Shown: positions 28,629-38,239 of the stretch, piece by piece
How positions within the stretch are numbered: position 1 is the first letter of the stretch
Layout: the number at the start of each line of letters is the position of its first letter
Assembly (NCBI RefSeq): GCF_023074055.1
Contig: NZ_JADPKR010000002.1
Span: forward strand, 124,001 to 188,000
Reading direction: 5' to 3'
DNA from: Bradyrhizobium sp. 141
GTDB lineage: Bacteria; Pseudomonadota; Alphaproteobacteria; Rhizobiales; Xanthobacteraceae
Length of the DNA: 64,000 bases
Made by a program: the position numbers and the translations under genes
Notes under the pieces: model-generated
Databases searched by the model: none
The model's input: only the letters and a program-made list of their open reading frames with translations
Told to the model about the DNA's origin: nothing

Positions 28629-29398
28629 TGATGCGTGCAGCTCTCGCACTCCTGCTCGTCCTGCTGCTCGGTTCAGTCGCGCGCGCCGAGCGGCTGATCG
28701 TCTCGGTCTCCAACCACCGCGTCACGGTGACACCGAACTATTCCGGCGAGGAGCTGGTGCTGTTCGGCTCGGTCGAGAAGGATGCCACGACGCCCGCTGA
28801 TCGCACGGCCTACGATCTCGTGGTCACCGTGATGGGCCCGCGCGCCGACATGGTGACGCGGCGCAAGGAGCGCACCTTCGGGATCTGGATCAACACCGAT
28901 TACCGGCAGTTCCTGCAGGTGCCGAGCTATCTGGCGCTGTTTGCCAACCGCCCCTTCGACGCCATCACCTCGCCCGAGATCGCGCGACGGCAGCAGATCG
29001 GACTCAACAACGTGCTGCTGATGCAGCGGGTCGGCGGCGATTATGCCGACGTGGTGCCGAACGATGCGTTCCGCTCGGCCTTCATCCGCCTGCGCACCCA
29101 GCGCGGGCTCTATCGCGAGGATCCGAGCGCCGTGACGTTCCTGACGCCGACCCTGTTCCGCACCGGCATTCCATTGCCGGCGGAGGTGCCGATCGGCACC
29201 TACGAGGTGGAGATCAAGCTGTTTGCGAACGGCGCGTTCATCGGCAAGACCGAGACCGCGTTCGAGATCGTGAAGGTCGGCTTCGAGCAGTTCGTCGCCA
29301 CCACCGCCCGGCAGAACGGGCTGATCTACGGCCTCGTCACCGCGGCAATGGCGCTGATGACAGGCTGGATGGCGTCGATCGTATTTCGGAAGGATTAG
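28628..29398 (+). CDS. TIGR02186 family protein (TauE-associated membrane protein)
   Basis: 256 residues: an N-terminal signal peptide (ALALLLVLLLGSVARAERL), a periplasmic domain of mainly beta character with the conserved SNHRVTVTPNYSGEELVLFG opening, and a C-terminal transmembrane helix (GLVTAAMALMTGWMASIVF). It overlaps the TauE stop by one base (TGATG), which implies translational coupling. A second ATG follows immediately at 28631. The molecular role is unknown; it probably assists the TauE/SafE exporter. Confidence 0.88.
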   Translation: MMRAALALLLVLLLGSVARAERLIVSVSNHRVTVTPNYSGEELVLFGSVEKDATTPADRTAYDLVVTVMGPRADMVTRRKERTFGIWINTDYRQFLQVPSYLALFANRPFDAITSPEIARRQQIGLNNVLLMQRVGGDYADVVPNDAFRSAFIRLRTQRGLYREDPSAVTFLTPTLFRTGIPLPAEVPIGTYEVEIKLFANGAFIGKTETAFEIVKVGFEQFVATTARQNGLIYGLVTAAMALMTGWMASIVFRKD

Positions 29399-29402
29399 GT
29401 GC

Positions 29403-29520
29403 TGTCATTCCGGGATGCGAACCACATACTCGCCGTCATGGCCGGGCTTGACCCGGCCATCCACGTCTTTGTCGCCGCACTTAAGAACGTGGATGCCCGG
29501 GACAAGCCCGGGCATGACGG
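29403..29520. repeat. Family D inverted-repeat element, copy 1
   Basis: It holds nested arms: GTCATGGCCGGGcttgACCCGGCCAT with CCACGTC, then ACGTGGATGCCCGGG and CCCGGGCATGAC. It sits between convergent TIGR02186 and MBL genes. Related D elements lie at 35327, 49679, 49954 and 57222. Confidence 0.8.
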
Positions 29521-29540
29521 AGAGAGGGGTGTACGCGGGC

Positions 29541-30314
29541 TCACGGCGCCTCGATCACCGTCGGCACGCCCGGCTCCAGCAGCCGCAGCCGCGTTCCGAA
29601 ACCCAGCACGTCGAACGTCTTGCGCAGATCCTCGCTGCTCTGGCGGAAATGCGCCCAGCCTTCGGTATGCACGGGCACGATCATCGCATCGGGGAAGGCG
29701 CGCGCGGTCTCGATGGTGTCGTTGGTATCCATCGTGAGATGGAACGGGCCGCGCGTTTGCGCGGCGCCGGCGAAGGGCAGCACCACGCCGCATTTGAAGC
29801 GGCGCGCAACTTCGGCGACGCCGTCGAACCAGGTGGTATCGCCGGTGATATAGACCGCGCTGGTGTCCTTCCGGTTTGAGGACACCACAAAGCCGATGAC
29901 GTCGCCCGACAGCGGCTCGATGCCGGCCGGGCCATGACGCGCCGGCGTTGCGGTGATGGTCAGCATGTTGCCGTCGCGATCCCTGACGTGGGCGGTGGCC
30001 CAGGGCGCAAGACCCTCGGCATGACCGCCGAGACGTTTGGCACCGGCTTCGGTGGTCAGCACGCGTTTGGCATGCGTCAGAAATTCGCGCCCCGAATTGT
30101 CGAGATTGTCCGAATGCTGGTCGTGGCTGAGCAGCACGGCATCGACCGGGCCGATCGCATCGGGCCTCACGGCGGGGCCGATGATCTTTTCCAGCTTCAC
30201 ATGCGGCAGCTGGTAGGCGCCCGGCGCATCGAAGGTCGGATCGGTGAGCAGGCGAAAGCCGTCGATTTCGATCAGCGCAGTGGGGCCGCCGATCAGGGTG
30301 ATGGAAATGGGCAT
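29541..30314 (-). CDS. MBL-fold metallo-hydrolase
   Basis: 257 residues of metallo-beta-lactamase fold. The metal-binding motif appears as LLSHDQHSDNLD (HxHxDN-like variant, with the first His and later His and Asp); other ligands are likely in TPARHGPAG, YITGDTTWF and VPVHTEGWAHF. It resembles the UlaG-like/lipid-hydrolase subgroup (lactonase or phosphodiesterase-like), but the substrate is unknown. It is 12 bp downstream of the EamA gene on the same strand, so the two are probably co-transcribed. Confidence 0.9.
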   Translation of the reverse strand: MPISITLIGGPTALIEIDGFRLLTDPTFDAPGAYQLPHVKLEKIIGPAVRPDAIGPVDAVLLSHDQHSDNLDNSGREFLTHAKRVLTTEAGAKRLGGHAEGLAPWATAHVRDRDGNMLTITATPARHGPAGIEPLSGDVIGFVVSSNRKDTSAVYITGDTTWFDGVAEVARRFKCGVVLPFAGAAQTRGPFHLTMDTNDTIETARAFPDAMIVPVHTEGWAHFRQSSEDLRKTFDVLGFGTRLRLLEPGVPTVIEAP

Positions 30315-30326
30315 GATGAACTCCTG

Positions 30327-31238
30327 CTACGAGACGGGCTTTGCGGGGCGCGTCACCAAATAAATGCCGAGCGCGACCGGGATGATGCCGAGGAGGTCGC
30401 GGGCCTCGACATGCTCGCCGAGGACGAGATACGCGAACAGCATGCCGAGCGGCGGCATCAGGAAATGATAGGCGCTGGCGGCGGTCGCGCCGCACACTTT
30501 CAGGAGATGGAACCAGAGCCAGTAGGCCAGGATCGAGCCGCCCAGCACGAGGAACGCAAAGGCGCCGATCAGGCCCGGCGTGACATCGATCGCGTGGATG
30601 TCGGCGAAGGTGAGCGCGACCGGCGTCAGCACGAGGCCGGCAGCGAGGTTCTGCACGCCGTTGCCGATCCACAAGGAGCCCTTCGGCGCGAGCAGCTTGA
30701 ACAGGATTGTGCCGGCGACGAGCGAGGCCAGAGAGGCCAGCGTGAACACGATGCCGTGCAGGGAATCGGTGCCGACCGACAGGCGGTGCCAGACGATCAG
30801 CGTCACACCGGCGATGCCGAGCAGGAGGCCGGTTGCCTTGCGCCAGGTCATGCCTTCGCCGAGCAGCAGCGCGGCGAGCGCGGCGGTGAATACCGGATTG
30901 GCCGACACGATCAAGCCGCCGAGGCCGGCGGAGACGGATTGCAGGCCGGTGTAGCCGAGGCCGAGATAGAGCGCGTTGTTGGCGATGCCGAGCACGGCGA
31001 AGATCGCGGCATCGCGCCAGGATAGCGACCAGGCCTCGCCGCGGATCAGCGTGGCGCCCAGGATCAAAATGCCGGCGAGCGAGAAGCGCGCGGCGAGCAG
31101 GATCAGCGGCGGACAATGGGTGACGCCGATCTTGCCGGCGACGAAGGCGTAGCTCCAGAGCAGGCAGAACAGACCGATAGCGAGCGGCAGCGTGTTGAAG
31201 CGGCGGCCAGGAACCGAAATCGAGGGGGCGAGCGACAT
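30327..31238 (-). CDS. EamA/DMT-superfamily permease
   Basis: 303 residues and about ten transmembrane helices in two EamA repeats (first near LAIGLFCLLWSYAFVAGKIG, second near IVFTLASLASLVAGTILF). This is the RhaT/RarD-like exporter superfamily; the substrate, often an amino acid or metabolite, is unknown. ATG 31238 is preferred because the hydrophobic family sequence follows; the longer open frame adds Arg-rich sequence without features. It is divergent from a LysR regulator 111 bp away, its likely controller. Confidence 0.92.
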   Translation of the reverse strand: MSLAPSISVPGRRFNTLPLAIGLFCLLWSYAFVAGKIGVTHCPPLILLAARFSLAGILILGATLIRGEAWSLSWRDAAIFAVLGIANNALYLGLGYTGLQSVSAGLGGLIVSANPVFTAALAALLLGEGMTWRKATGLLLGIAGVTLIVWHRLSVGTDSLHGIVFTLASLASLVAGTILFKLLAPKGSLWIGNGVQNLAAGLVLTPVALTFADIHAIDVTPGLIGAFAFLVLGGSILAYWLWFHLLKVCGATAASAYHFLMPPLGMLFAYLVLGEHVEARDLLGIIPVALGIYLVTRPAKPVS

Positions 31239-31291
31239 GAGGGCATTCTCGGATGTTTTTCTTCTGGCCCTCGATCTAGGGAGGCCGCTTG

Positions 31292-31310
31292 TCATTTGGA
31301 AATTAAATGA
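31292..31310. promoter_or_regulatory. Inverted repeat between EamA and LysR genes
   Basis: TCATTT-N7-AAATGA is a dyad in the AT-rich part of the divergent region (ATTTGGAAATTAAATGA). Position and T...A spacing suit a LysR-type binding site. Confidence 0.5.
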
Positions 31311-31348
31311 TTAACTCACTGCCAGTTGTTTCTCGAATGGAGACGCCC

Positions 31349-32212
31349 ATGCTGGATCTCGACCTGCTGCGCAGCTTCGTCTCGGTGGTCGAGGCCGGCG
31401 GTTTCACCCGCGCCGGCGAGCGCGTCCACCGCACGCAGTCGACCGTGAGCCAGCAGATCAAGCGGCTGGAGGAGGACGTCGGCCAGGTGCTGCTGCATCG
31501 CGACGGCAAGAACGTGCGCCCGACCGAGGCCGGCGAGCGGCTGCTCTCTTATGCGCGGCGGCTGCTCTCGCTGGCCGAGGAGGCGCGCGACGTGCTGCGC
31601 CAGCCTGATGGCGAAGGCGCGATCCGGCTCGGCATCCCCGAGGATTTCGCGGCGTACCGGCTGACCAAGCTGTTGGGCGCGTTCTCGCGCTCGCATCCAG
31701 GCCTGCGGCTCGACGTGCGCGCTGACCAGAGCAAGCACCTGGCGCGAGATCTCGAACGCGGCGAGCTCGACCTTGCGCTCTACAAGCGCGAGGCCGCCGC
31801 GAAGGATGCGATCGCGGTGTGGCCGGAGCGGGTGCACTGGGTCACCAGCAAAAGCCATCCGGTCGATATCAGCGTGTCGTCGGTGCCGCTGATCGGCTTC
31901 CCGCTCGGCTGCATCTATCGCGCCGGCGCCATCCACGCACTGGAAAGCGCGGGCCGCGCCTGGCACACCGCCTATACGTCATCGAGCCTTTCCGGCATCC
32001 AGGCCGCGGTCGCGGCCGGCATGGGCTTGAGCATCCTGTCGGAGATGTCGATCCAGTCCGACCATCACGTGCTGACGGCGAAGGAAGGTTTTGAGCCGAT
32101 CAACAGGACCGAGGTCGCGCTGATGGCTTCGCCGGATGCGAGCCCGGCAACGCTACGGCTTGCGGATCGTCTCGCCGAATTTTGCGATGCGGTTCAGGCC
32201 AAAGCGGCTTGA
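31349..32212 (+). CDS. LysR-family transcriptional regulator
   Basis: About 287 residues. The N-terminal winged helix (MLDLDLLRSFVSVVEAGGF, TRAGERVHRTQSTVSQQIKRL) is joined to a periplasmic-binding-protein-like effector domain beginning near IRLGIPEDFAAYRLTKL. Start chosen at ATG 31349 because GGAGA precedes it at good spacing and the family begins there; ATG 31337 and 31307 are in frame. It is divergent from the EamA permease, with a dyad between. Probably a local regulator of that exporter. Confidence 0.92.
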   Translation: MLDLDLLRSFVSVVEAGGFTRAGERVHRTQSTVSQQIKRLEEDVGQVLLHRDGKNVRPTEAGERLLSYARRLLSLAEEARDVLRQPDGEGAIRLGIPEDFAAYRLTKLLGAFSRSHPGLRLDVRADQSKHLARDLERGELDLALYKREAAAKDAIAVWPERVHWVTSKSHPVDISVSSVPLIGFPLGCIYRAGAIHALESAGRAWHTAYTSSSLSGIQAAVAAGMGLSILSEMSIQSDHHVLTAKEGFEPINRTEVALMASPDASPATLRLADRLAEFCDAVQAKAA

Positions 32213-32246
32213 AGGCGGCTTGAGCCGTGCGATTGCCGCCCGCTGC

Positions 32247-32480
32247 TCAATTCGCCGCGGACATCAGCCTGTCGCCGCAGGCATTCGCATAAAACTTGCC
32301 GCCGCATTGGCGCTTGATGGCGGCGCAGCGGGCCGCGGGCGACGCATTCTGCGGGACCGTGAAGCCGCAGCTCAGACCATCGGCGCTGCGACCGGGCTTG
32401 CCGGCGGCAAACGCGGCACTGGAGGCGCTGATGCAGACGACGAGCAAGGCCGCCGCGGCGATTTCGATCAGCAGTCTCAT
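32247..32480 (-). CDS. Small secreted Cys-rich protein
   Basis: 77 residues: a signal peptide (LIEIAAAALLVVCISASSAAFA) and a mature part of about 50 residues with four cysteines (LSCGF, ARCAA, RQCGG, NACGD) that could form two disulfides. ATG 32480 follows GGAATAT weakly but gives a clean signal peptide. No family recognised; small proteins of this pattern are frequent in Bradyrhizobium-type genomes. It converges with the LysR gene. Confidence 0.7.
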   Translation of the reverse strand: MRLLIEIAAAALLVVCISASSAAFAAGKPGRSADGLSCGFTVPQNASPAARCAAIKRQCGGKFYANACGDRLMSAAN

Positions 32481-32677
32481 GGGAATATTCCTCCACACTG
32501 ATGGCTGAATTGACCCGCAATCTAGCACCGAATCCCGGTTTCTCCGTGCTCGTCCGGGTTCCCAAAGCGGCCCATTCCTTGCATAAATTGACGCCAGCGC
32601 AGTGCACGGTCGCGCCGGTGACGATTCCGGTGCAAGGGCAGGACGCGTAGTGTGAGTAGTGTTCTTTCGACCAGGAA

Positions 32678-35203
32678 GTGACGGCTTTGCAAGATCAATC
32701 GTTCCAGCCCAGTTTTCCCGCCCCCACGCAGCCCATCGACGAGCTCGCGCTGGCTGAGATCAAGGGCGCGATCCTGGCGAAGCTGCGGCTTGCCATCGGC
32801 AAGGATGCCGCCATGGCAACCAGGCACGACTGGTATCAGGCCGCGGCGCTCGCGCTGCGCGACCGCATCGTGCATCGGTGGCTCACCGCGGAGAAACACA
32901 GCTACGACGCAGGACGCAAGCGCGTCTATTATCTCTCGCTCGAATTCCTGATCGGCCGCCTCTTCAGCGACGCGCTCAACAATATGGGCCTCCTGAAGAT
33001 CTTCGAGGTCGCGCTCGGCGATCTCGGCGTCTCGCTGCCGGAGCTGCGCAAATGCGAGCCGGACGCCGCGCTCGGCAATGGCGGCCTGGGGCGGCTTGCC
33101 GCCTGCTTCATGGAGAGCATGGCGACGCTGTCGATCCCCGCGATCGGCTACGGCATCCGCTACGATTACGGCCTGTTCCGCCAGATCATCAATCAGGGCT
33201 GGCAGCAGGAATATCCCGACGAATGGCTGAGCTTCGGCAACCCCTGGGAATTGCAGCGCCCCGAGGTGATCTACGACATCAGTTTCGGCGGCGGCGTCGA
33301 GCATATCGACGACAAGGGGCGCGACCGCGCGATCTGGCATCCGGCCGAGACCGTGCAGGCGATCGCCTATGACACGCCGATCGTCGGCTGGCGCGGCCAG
33401 CACGTCAACGCGCTCCGCCTGTGGTCGGCGCGCTCACCCGATCCGTTGAAGCTCGACGCCTTCAACAAGGGCGACTATGTCAGCGCCAGCGCCGAGCAGT
33501 CGCGCGCCGAGGCGATCTGCAAATTCCTCTATCCGAACGACGAGAGCCCCGCCGGTCGCGAGCTGCGGCTGCGCCAGGAATATTTCTTCGTTTCGGCCTC
33601 GCTTCAGGATCTGGTGAAGAGGCATCTCGCCTCCGACGGCCAGCTCCGCAGCCTGTCGTCCAAGGTCGCGGTGCAGCTAAACGACACCCATCCGAGCCTC
33701 GCCGTCACCGAGCTGATGCGCATCCTCGTCGACCTCCACAATTTCCGCTGGGACGAGGCCTGGAAGATCACCGTCGCCACGCTCTCCTACACCAACCACA
33801 CGCTGCTGCCCGAGGCGCTGGAGACCTGGCCGGTCGAGCTGTTCGAGCGACTGTTGCCGCGGCACCTGGAGATCATCTACCGCATCAACGTGCAGCATCT
33901 GGCGCTCGCCGAGGCGCGCTGCCCCGGCGACATCGACTTCCGTGCCTCGGTCTCGCTGATCGACGAGAAGAGCGGACGCCGCGTGCGCATGGGCCAGCTC
34001 GCCTTCGTCGGCTCGCACCGCATCAATGGCGTCTCGGGGATGCATTCGGACCTGATGCGCGAGACCGTGTTCCACGACCTCAACCACCTCTATCCCGGCC
34101 GCATCACCAACAAGACCAACGGCATCACCTTCCGCCGCTGGCTGATGCTGGCGAACCCGAAGCTGACCGATCTGTTGCGCGAGACCTGCGGCGAGGCCGT
34201 GCTCGACGATCCGACCCAACTCAGCCTGATCGAGGCCCGCGCCAGCGACGTCGAATTCCAGAAGAAATTCCGCAGCGTCAAGCTCCACAACAAGTCCGCG
34301 CTGGCGCGGCTGATCGGCGAGCGGCTCGGCATCAAGGTCGACCCGACCGCGCTGTTCGACGTGCAGATCAAGCGCATCCACGAATACAAGCGCCAGCTCC
34401 TCAACGTCATCGAGACGGTCGCGCTGTACCAGTCGATCAAGGACGACCCCAACGGCAATTGGGTGCCGCGGGTGAAGATCTTCGCCGGCAAGGCCGCCGC
34501 GAGCTACAAATACGCCAAGCTGATCATCAAGCTGATCAACGACGTCGCGGAAGCCGTCAACAACGATCCCGCGATCGGCGGCAAGCTCAAGGTCGTGTTC
34601 CTGCCTGACTACAATGTCAGCCTGGCCGAGGTGATCATTCCCGCGGCCGACCTCTCCGAGCAGATCTCGACGGCGGGCATGGAAGCCTCCGGCACCGGCA
34701 ACATGAAGCTGGCGCTCAACGGCGCCATCACCATCGGCACGCTCGACGGCGCCAATATCGAGATCCGCGACCATGTCGGGGCCGAGAACATCGCGATCTT
34801 CGGCATGGAGGCTGGCGACGTCATGATCCGGCGCAAGCAGGGGCTGGACGCCTCCGACGTGATCCGCAATTCGCCGAAGCTGCAGCGCGCCATCAATGCG
34901 ATCGGCGCCGGCGAGTTCTCGCCCGGCGATCCCGGCCGCTTCGAATCCATCGCGCACGCGCTACGCTATCTCGACCATTACATGGTCAGCGCCGATTTCG
35001 ATTCCTATTACGAGACACAACGCGCGGTCGATGCGCGCTGGCTGGTCTCGCCGGCCTGGACCCGCGCCTCCATCCTCAACGTCGCGCGCATGGCCTGGTT
35101 CTCCTCGGACCGCACCATCCGCGAATATGCCGAGGAAATCTGGAACGTGCCGGTCAATCCGACCACGCCGCAGCTTCCGAATTTGCGCGACGTCGCAGGC
35201 TGA
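32678..35203 (+). CDS. glgP: Glycogen/starch phosphorylase
   Basis: 841 residues, normal length for GT35 phosphorylases. It releases glucose-1-phosphate from glycogen. The pyridoxal phosphate lysine is in SGTGNMKLALNGAITIGT; VQLNDTHPSLAV, TNGITFRRWL and VDPTALFDVQIKRIHEYKRQ (in parts) are present. The start is GTG at 32678 with AGGAA immediately before it, or a TTG three codons on with better spacing. No other glg gene is nearby, so it stands apart from a glycogen operon in this window. Confidence 0.95.
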   Translation: MTALQDQSFQPSFPAPTQPIDELALAEIKGAILAKLRLAIGKDAAMATRHDWYQAAALALRDRIVHRWLTAEKHSYDAGRKRVYYLSLEFLIGRLFSDALNNMGLLKIFEVALGDLGVSLPELRKCEPDAALGNGGLGRLAACFMESMATLSIPAIGYGIRYDYGLFRQIINQGWQQEYPDEWLSFGNPWELQRPEVIYDISFGGGVEHIDDKGRDRAIWHPAETVQAIAYDTPIVGWRGQHVNALRLWSARSPDPLKLDAFNKGDYVSASAEQSRAEAICKFLYPNDESPAGRELRLRQEYFFVSASLQDLVKRHLASDGQLRSLSSKVAVQLNDTHPSLAVTELMRILVDLHNFRWDEAWKITVATLSYTNHTLLPEALETWPVELFERLLPRHLEIIYRINVQHLALAEARCPGDIDFRASVSLIDEKSGRRVRMGQLAFVGSHRINGVSGMHSDLMRETVFHDLNHLYPGRITNKTNGITFRRWLMLANPKLTDLLRETCGEAVLDDPTQLSLIEARASDVEFQKKFRSVKLHNKSALARLIGERLGIKVDPTALFDVQIKRIHEYKRQLLNVIETVALYQSIKDDPNGNWVPRVKIFAGKAAASYKYAKLIIKLINDVAEAVNNDPAIGGKLKVVFLPDYNVSLAEVIIPAADLSEQISTAGMEASGTGNMKLALNGAITIGTLDGANIEIRDHVGAENIAIFGMEAGDVMIRRKQGLDASDVIRNSPKLQRAINAIGAGEFSPGDPGRFESIAHALRYLDHYMVSADFDSYYETQRAVDARWLVSPAWTRASILNVARMAWFSSDRTIREYAEEIWNVPVNPTTPQLPNLRDVAG

Positions 35204-35326
35204 TTTTCCGCGGCGTGGAAGCGGCGTTACCTGCGCGGTTATTGCATCTCGCAGGGCGGATGATGATATGATTTCCATCATCCCCAAAGCGGTCTCGGCG
35301 GAATGGACGCCGTGACCTCCAACGCC

Positions 35327-35403
35327 GTCATGCGAGCGCAGCGAAGCAATCCAGACTGCCCCGCGGAAAGATTCTGGATTGCTTCGCTGCGCTCGCAATG
35401 ACG
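35327..35403. repeat. Family D-type inverted repeat, variant
   Basis: GTCATGCGAGCGCAGCGAAG with CAATCCAGA, and the mirror TCTGGATTGCTTCGCTGCGC, end in CAATGAC. It lies in the 225-bp gap between glgP and the thioesterase gene; it is the common GTCAT...ATGAC type with its own interior. Confidence 0.8.
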
Positions 35404-35428
35404 GGTGGGTCGGCATCGAGGACCAACA

Positions 35429-36244
35429 ATGCACGCCAAGCTCCCGCATCCCTTTGACGACGCCACGCGCGTCACCGCCGGCGACAGCAGCTGGCAGGGG
35501 CACACCAGCGACGATTACTGGGCCTTTGTCGGCCCGTTCGGCGGCGCCACCGCCGCGACCATTTTGCGTGCGCTGATCGACCATCCGGAACGCGCCGGCG
35601 ATCCGCTGGCGCTGACCGTCAGTTACTGCGCGCCGATCGCGAAGGGGCCGTTCGATCTCGATGTGCGGCTGGTGAAGGCCAACCGCTCCAGCCAGCACTG
35701 GAGCGTCGAACTCAGCCAAGGCGGCGGCGAGGTCGCGACGCTCGCCACCGCCGTGTTCGCCGAGCGCCGGCCGTCTTGGGAGCACCGGGTGGCGCAATAT
35801 CCTGAGACCAAGCCGTTCGAACAGACGCTGCCGTTCCCGAAGATCGCGGCGTCCTGGGCCAACCAGTATGAATTCCGCTTCGTCGAGGGCGAGATGCGGA
35901 TCGGCCCGCCGCAGGCCGAGCCCGCCAGCACCTATTCGAAGCTCTGGATCAGCGACCGCACGCCGCGCAAGCTCGACATGCTGTCGCTGATGTCGATGTC
36001 GGACGCCTTCTTCGGCCGCGTCTTCCATGCCAGGCGCGCGCTGGTGCCGTTCGGCACGGTGTCGCTGACGACGTATTTCCACACCGACAGCGAGGAGCTC
36101 GCAGCGGAAGACATCACGCGCGTGCTCGCGACGGCAGACGCAAAGATCTTCCACAAGAGCTATGGCGACCAGCACGCCGAGCTGTGGTCGCCGAACGGAC
36201 GGCTGCTCGCGACCACGACGCAGATCGCGTATTTCAAGGCGTGA
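35429..36244 (+). CDS. Acyl-CoA thioesterase family protein (double hot-dog)
   Basis: 271 residues from ATG 35429. The sequence fits the TesB-like double hot-dog thioesterases: DDYWAFVGPFGGATAATILRA (in parts) in the N-terminal half, where the family has GGxxAA, and AFFGRVFHARRALVPFGTVSLTTYFHT in the C-terminal half. It hydrolyses acyl-CoAs; the chain preference is unknown. It converges on pckA with a strong shared terminator between. The eight codons upstream of 35429 are open but lie in the repeat. Confidence 0.87.
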   Translation: MHAKLPHPFDDATRVTAGDSSWQGHTSDDYWAFVGPFGGATAATILRALIDHPERAGDPLALTVSYCAPIAKGPFDLDVRLVKANRSSQHWSVELSQGGGEVATLATAVFAERRPSWEHRVAQYPETKPFEQTLPFPKIAASWANQYEFRFVEGEMRIGPPQAEPASTYSKLWISDRTPRKLDMLSLMSMSDAFFGRVFHARRALVPFGTVSLTTYFHTDSEELAAEDITRVLATADAKIFHKSYGDQHAELWSPNGRLLATTTQIAYFKA

Positions 36245-36254
36245 GCTTTTTCTT

Positions 36255-36280
36255 CCCCTCTCCCCTTGCGGGAGAAGGTG
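36255..36280. repeat. Half-copy of the family C repeat
   Basis: CCCCTCTCCCCttGCGGGAGAAGG resembles one arm of the family C elements. It lies 10 bp after the thioesterase stop, beside the shared terminator. Confidence 0.5.
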
Positions 36281-36285
36281 AAACA

Positions 36286-36313
36286 AAAAGGGCGGCCTCG
36301 CGGCCGCCCTTTT
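36286..36313. terminator. Bidirectional terminator between the thioesterase gene and pckA
   Basis: A perfect 12-bp stem, AAAAGGGCGGCC and GGCCGCCCTTTT, with a 4-base loop. The A-run on one side and T-run on the other let it serve both convergent genes. Confidence 0.88.
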
Positions 36314-36335
36314 GCATTCAAGACAGTGCGGGAAA

Positions 36336-37952
36336 TTACTCCGCCGCGAGCTTCACGTCCGGGGCCGCCGCGCGCACCTCGGCGTCGACCTGGGCTTCGA
36401 ACTTGGCGAAGTTCTTCTGGAACATGCCGACCAGGGCGCGGGCGGTCTTGTCGAACTCGTCCTTGTCCTTCCAGGTGTTGACCGGGTTGAGGATCTCGGC
36501 CGGCACGCCCGGCAGCGCGGTCGGGACCGCGAAGCCGAAATATTTGTCGGTGCGGAATTCGACGTTGCGAAGCGAGCCGTCGAGCGCGGCGGTGAGCAGC
36601 GCGCGCGTCACCTTGATCGGCATGCGCGAGCCGACACCATACTTGCCGCCGGTCCATCCGGTGTTGACCAGCCAGCAATCGACATTGTGCTGGGCAATGA
36701 GGTCGCGCAGCATGTTGCCGTAGACGCTGGGGTCGAGCGGCAGGAAGGGCGAGCCGAAGCAGGTCGAGAATTCCGGTTGCGGCTCGTTGCCGAGACCGCG
36801 CTCGGTGCCGGCGACCTTGGCGGTGTAGCCGGACAGGAAGTGATACATCGCCTGCGCCGGCGTGAGCTTGGCGATTGGCGGCAGCACGCCGAAGGCGTCG
36901 GCGGCGAGCATCACCACGTTCTTCGGCTGCGGCGCGCGGCCGGTGCGCGAGGCGTTCGGGATGAAGTCGAGCGGATACGCAGAGCGCGTGTTCTCGGTCT
37001 TGGAGCCGTCGTCGAAATCCACCACGCGGGTGTCCTCGTCGAGCACGCAATTCTCGAGCACCGCGCCGAAGCGCGTCGAAGCCGCGTAGATCTCGGGCTC
37101 GGCTTCCTGCGACAGCTTGATGCACTTGGCATAGCAGCCGCCCTCGAAATTGAAGACGCCGTTCGGGCCCCAGCCGTGCTCGTCGTCGCCGATCAGCGTG
37201 CGGTTGGGATCGGCCGACAGCGTGGTCTTGCCGGTGCCTGATAGCCCGAAGAAGATCGCCGCGTCGCCCTTGGCGCCGACATTGGCCGAGCAATGCATCG
37301 GCATCACGCCGCGCTCGGGCAGATAATAGTTCAGCGTGGTGAAGACCGACTTCTTCATCTCGCCGGCATAATAAGACCCGCCGATCAGGACGATCTTGCG
37401 GGCGAAATCGATCGCGACGACGTTCTCCGAGCGGCAGCCATGACGTTTAGGGTCGGCGCGGAAGCTCGGCATGTCAATGATGGTGAGGTCCGGCACGAAG
37501 GTCGACAGCTCGATCGCCTCGGGGCGGATCAAGAGCGTGCGGATGAACAGCGAGTGCCAGGCGAGTTCGGTGAAGACGCGCGTCTTGATCCGGTAGGCCG
37601 GATCGGCGCCGCCGTAGAGGTCCTGCGCGAACAGCTTCTTGCCTTCGGCGTGCTTGAGGAAGTCCTGATAGAGCGTCTCGAACTGCTCTGCGGTGATGGA
37701 CTGGTTGCCGGCCCACCACATCTTCTTGTCGGTGGAGGCGTCACGCACCGTGAACTTGTCTTTCGGGCTGCGCCCTGTGAACTCGCCGGTGTCGGCGCAG
37801 AGTGCGCCGTCAGCGGACAGCATCGCCTCGCCCGCAGCGAGCGAGTATTGATAGAGTTGCGGCGCACCGAGGTTCCAGTGAACCTGCTTGAGATTCTTTA
37901 AGCCGAATTTGTCGGCGCCGAAGGCACCGTTGCGCACGCCCGTCTCTTGCAC
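36336..37952 (-). CDS. pckA: Phosphoenolpyruvate carboxykinase (ATP)
   Basis: 538 residues. It converts oxaloacetate and ATP to PEP and CO2, the first step of gluconeogenesis from C4 acids. The kinase P-loop [16 protein letters not shown], the [18 protein letters not shown] metal site, the [12 protein letters not shown] substrate loop and the C-terminal [17 protein letters not shown] motif are intact. In rhizobia pckA often lies divergent from chvI; here two unrelated genes separate them. The 287 bp upstream (37953-38239) hold its promoter. Confidence 0.97.
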   Translation of the reverse strand: MQETGVRNGAFGADKFGLKNLKQVHWNLGAPQLYQYSLAAGEAMLSADGALCADTGEFTGRSPKDKFTVRDASTDKKMWWAGNQSITAEQFETLYQDFLKHAEGKKLFAQDLYGGADPAYRIKTRVFTELAWHSLFIRTLLIRPEAIELSTFVPDLTIIDMPSFRADPKRHGCRSENVVAIDFARKIVLIGGSYYAGEMKKSVFTTLNYYLPERGVMPMHCSANVGAKGDAAIFFGLSGTGKTTLSADPNRTLIGDDEHGWGPNGVFNFEGGCYAKCIKLSQEAEPEIYAASTRFGAVLENCVLDEDTRVVDFDDGSKTENTRSAYPLDFIPNASRTGRAPQPKNVVMLAADAFGVLPPIAKLTPAQAMYHFLSGYTAKVAGTERGLGNEPQPEFSTCFGSPFLPLDPSVYGNMLRDLIAQHNVDCWLVNTGWTGGKYGVGSRMPIKVTRALLTAALDGSLRNVEFRTDKYFGFAVPTALPGVPAEILNPVNTWKDKDEFDKTARALVGMFQKNFAKFEAQVDAEVRAAAPDVKLAAE

Positions 37953-38239
37953 GAAAAAATCCTCCTAGAACCCGCGACACTCAGCGCGACCATGGTTGGG
38001 CGCCATCGCGGTCACCGTGATGAATGGGCCATTCGGCCTCGGCTGAACGACCTAATAATCATGAACGCTGGCGTTGCCAAGCCGATCCCGCAGGATTTGG
38101 TTTATTCAAGGACCGCGCCAAACGTCGCGCATGTCAGCTCTGAGCAGATGCATCAAGAAATCGCGAATGATCGCGCAACCAAATGCGTGTTTGCGCGTTA
38201 CTTCCGGTTATTGCGACGCACAATCCCTGCGGCGCCTTC

